The translations under genes were made by a program, and so were the position numbers. Source: an uncultured Lachnospiraceae bacterium (GTDB taxonomy: Bacteria > Bacillota > Clostridia > Lachnospirales > Lachnospiraceae). From it: a stretch of DNA of 56,694 nucleotides. The stretch covers positions 1 through 56,694 of the forward strand of contig CATOPL010000021.1 in NCBI GenBank assembly GCA_951802115.1, given 5' to 3'. Of the stretch, positions 55,989-56,694 are shown piece by piece. The notes beneath the pieces are model-generated. The model was not told the origin of the DNA. It made no database searches and worked only from the letters and a program-made list of their open reading frames with translations. Position 1 is the first letter of the stretch. Every line of letters starts with the position of its first letter.

Positions 55989-56694
55989 TCTCTGCTACCT
56001 CCTTTCCGAACTGCTCATAAGCTGCGGCTATCTTGCCGCCTTTGTCATAGGCAAAAATGCTCTTTCCCTCTGCGGTGGCTTCCACGGCACGGATGGAGTG
56101 GGGTATCTGGGCATCGAAAACTTTAATCCTCTGCCCATAGGCACTTTTTACCGTTGCCATAATCTCTTTAGAGATGTTCGTGCGTGGCATTACCATCGTC
56201 ATTAAAATACCGTCAATCCGCAGATTGGGATTGATTTGCCGTTTGACCTTAGACACGGAGCGAAGCAACAGCTCTAAACCCTTTGCAGAAAGATAATGGG
56301 GCTGTGTTGGGATAACCACGCTGTCAGCTGCTGCAAGTGCGTTAATGGTCAGCATCCCCAAGCTCGGCATACAATCCACAAGAACCACATCGTACTTCTT
56401 CTCTACCTCATTGATGCAAGTTTTCAGCACGCTTTCACGGCTTATGGCGTTTATCAGCCTTACTTCCAGTCCCGACAGTTCAATGTTGGACGGAAGCAGG
56501 TCAACGCCCTCGTTATGATGCAGGATGCTTTTGGAAACATCAACCGATTTATCATCAATGATGTCCTGCATAATAGTAGAGAGCGTATCGGGCAAGTCGT
56601 CTGGTCGGCTGTAACCGAGCGACATGGTTAAATTTGCCTGTGCATCGGCATCAATGAGCAGGACTTTTTTGCCCTGCTGTGCCAGAGCCACGCC
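55966..56694 (-). CDS. parA: ParA/Soj-type ATPase, partial at the window edge
   Basis: The 243 visible codons lack the very N terminus, including the Walker A KGGVGKTT. They contain the next conserved segments: KKVLLIDADAQANLTMSLGY, the Walker B region YDVVLVDCMPSLGMLTINAL, and VIPTQPHYLSAKG. This is the ParA of conjugative-element type that segregates or maintains the element with ParB. It runs off the right end of the window. Confidence 0.9.
   Translation of the reverse strand, partial: GVALAQQGKKVLLIDADAQANLTMSLGYSRPDDLPDTLSTIMQDIIDDKSVDVSKSILHHNEGVDLLPSNIELSGLEVRLINAISRESVLKTCINEVEKKYDVVLVDCMPSLGMLTINALAAADSVVIPTQPHYLSAKGLELLLRSVSKVKRQINPNLRIDGILMTMVMPRTNISKEIMATVKSAYGQRIKVFDAQIPHSIRAVEATAEGKSIFAYDKGGKIAAAYEQFGKEVAEIGEKQRK

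Overview
The window is a stretch of a low-to-mid GC Gram-positive chromosome, most likely a gut Lachnospiraceae (Clostridia; Blautia/Dorea/Ruminococcus-like). This is inferred from the Firmicutes order rpmG-secE-nusG-rplKA-rplJL-rpoBC followed by rpsL-rpsG-fusA-tuf, strong AGGAGG ribosome binding sites, a spoVG gene (spore-former lineage), the clostridial paired glgC/glgD, a DnaD/DnaI-type helicase loader pair, and SAM-I, T-box and L10-leader regulation. No rRNA, tRNA or CRISPR was seen.

Layout. 1-5040: the str operon on the minus strand (rpsL, rpsG, fusA, tuf) from a clear promoter at 4996-5024, with three tandem 27-bp hairpin repeats between rpsL and rpsG. 5043-6420: a small membrane protein and a VanZ-like protein, closed by a palindromic terminator. 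6424-17730: the minus-strand transcription/translation block rpmG-secE-nusG-rplK-rplA-rplJ-rplL-rpoB-rpoC, with an L10 leader and a nearly identical hairpin in front of both rplA and rplK. 17950-20910: spoVG, glgD, glgC. 21060-28335 (plus): murC, a DnaA-box cluster, dnaD-like and dnaI-like helicase-loading genes, then a PRPP-synthetase-like / ATP-grasp / esterase cluster with its own promoter. 28550-33110: a DUF1883-like gene, an ArsC/Spx-like gene, a cyclophilin lipoprotein, a DAACS symporter, and metK under a SAM-I riboswitch. 33160-39490: a two-component system, murA, an MgtC-family protein and an IbrA/IbrB-like pair (PAPS-reductase fold plus ParB fold). 39540-43890 (plus): T-box-regulated ilvB, then ilvN, a metallo-beta-lactamase-fold protein and a YbaK protein. 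43895-51950: an alpha-glucoside/sucrose PTS operon in decay, driven towards the minus strand and faced by an AraC regulator. 52143-56694: an IS3-type fragment, then the edge of an integrative element with parA and parB, where parB is split by a group II intron whose boundaries can be placed to the base.

The least explained parts are non-coding. Convergent gene ends carry palindromic elements of about 100-150 bp (6313, 28369, 35085; a relative of the last at 17802). Two copies of a different, roughly 160-bp element with inverted ends sit in the leaders of spoVG and dnaD. The DnaA-box cluster lies immediately upstream of the helicase-loader genes. Coding candidates for unknown biology are the Prs-like/ATP-grasp/esterase cluster and the IbrAB-like pair. 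The PTS operon holds an amylosucrase gene broken by one in-frame TGA and vestiges of ptsH and ptsI that have lost active-site regions. All calls come from reading the sequence alone; no database or folding program was run.
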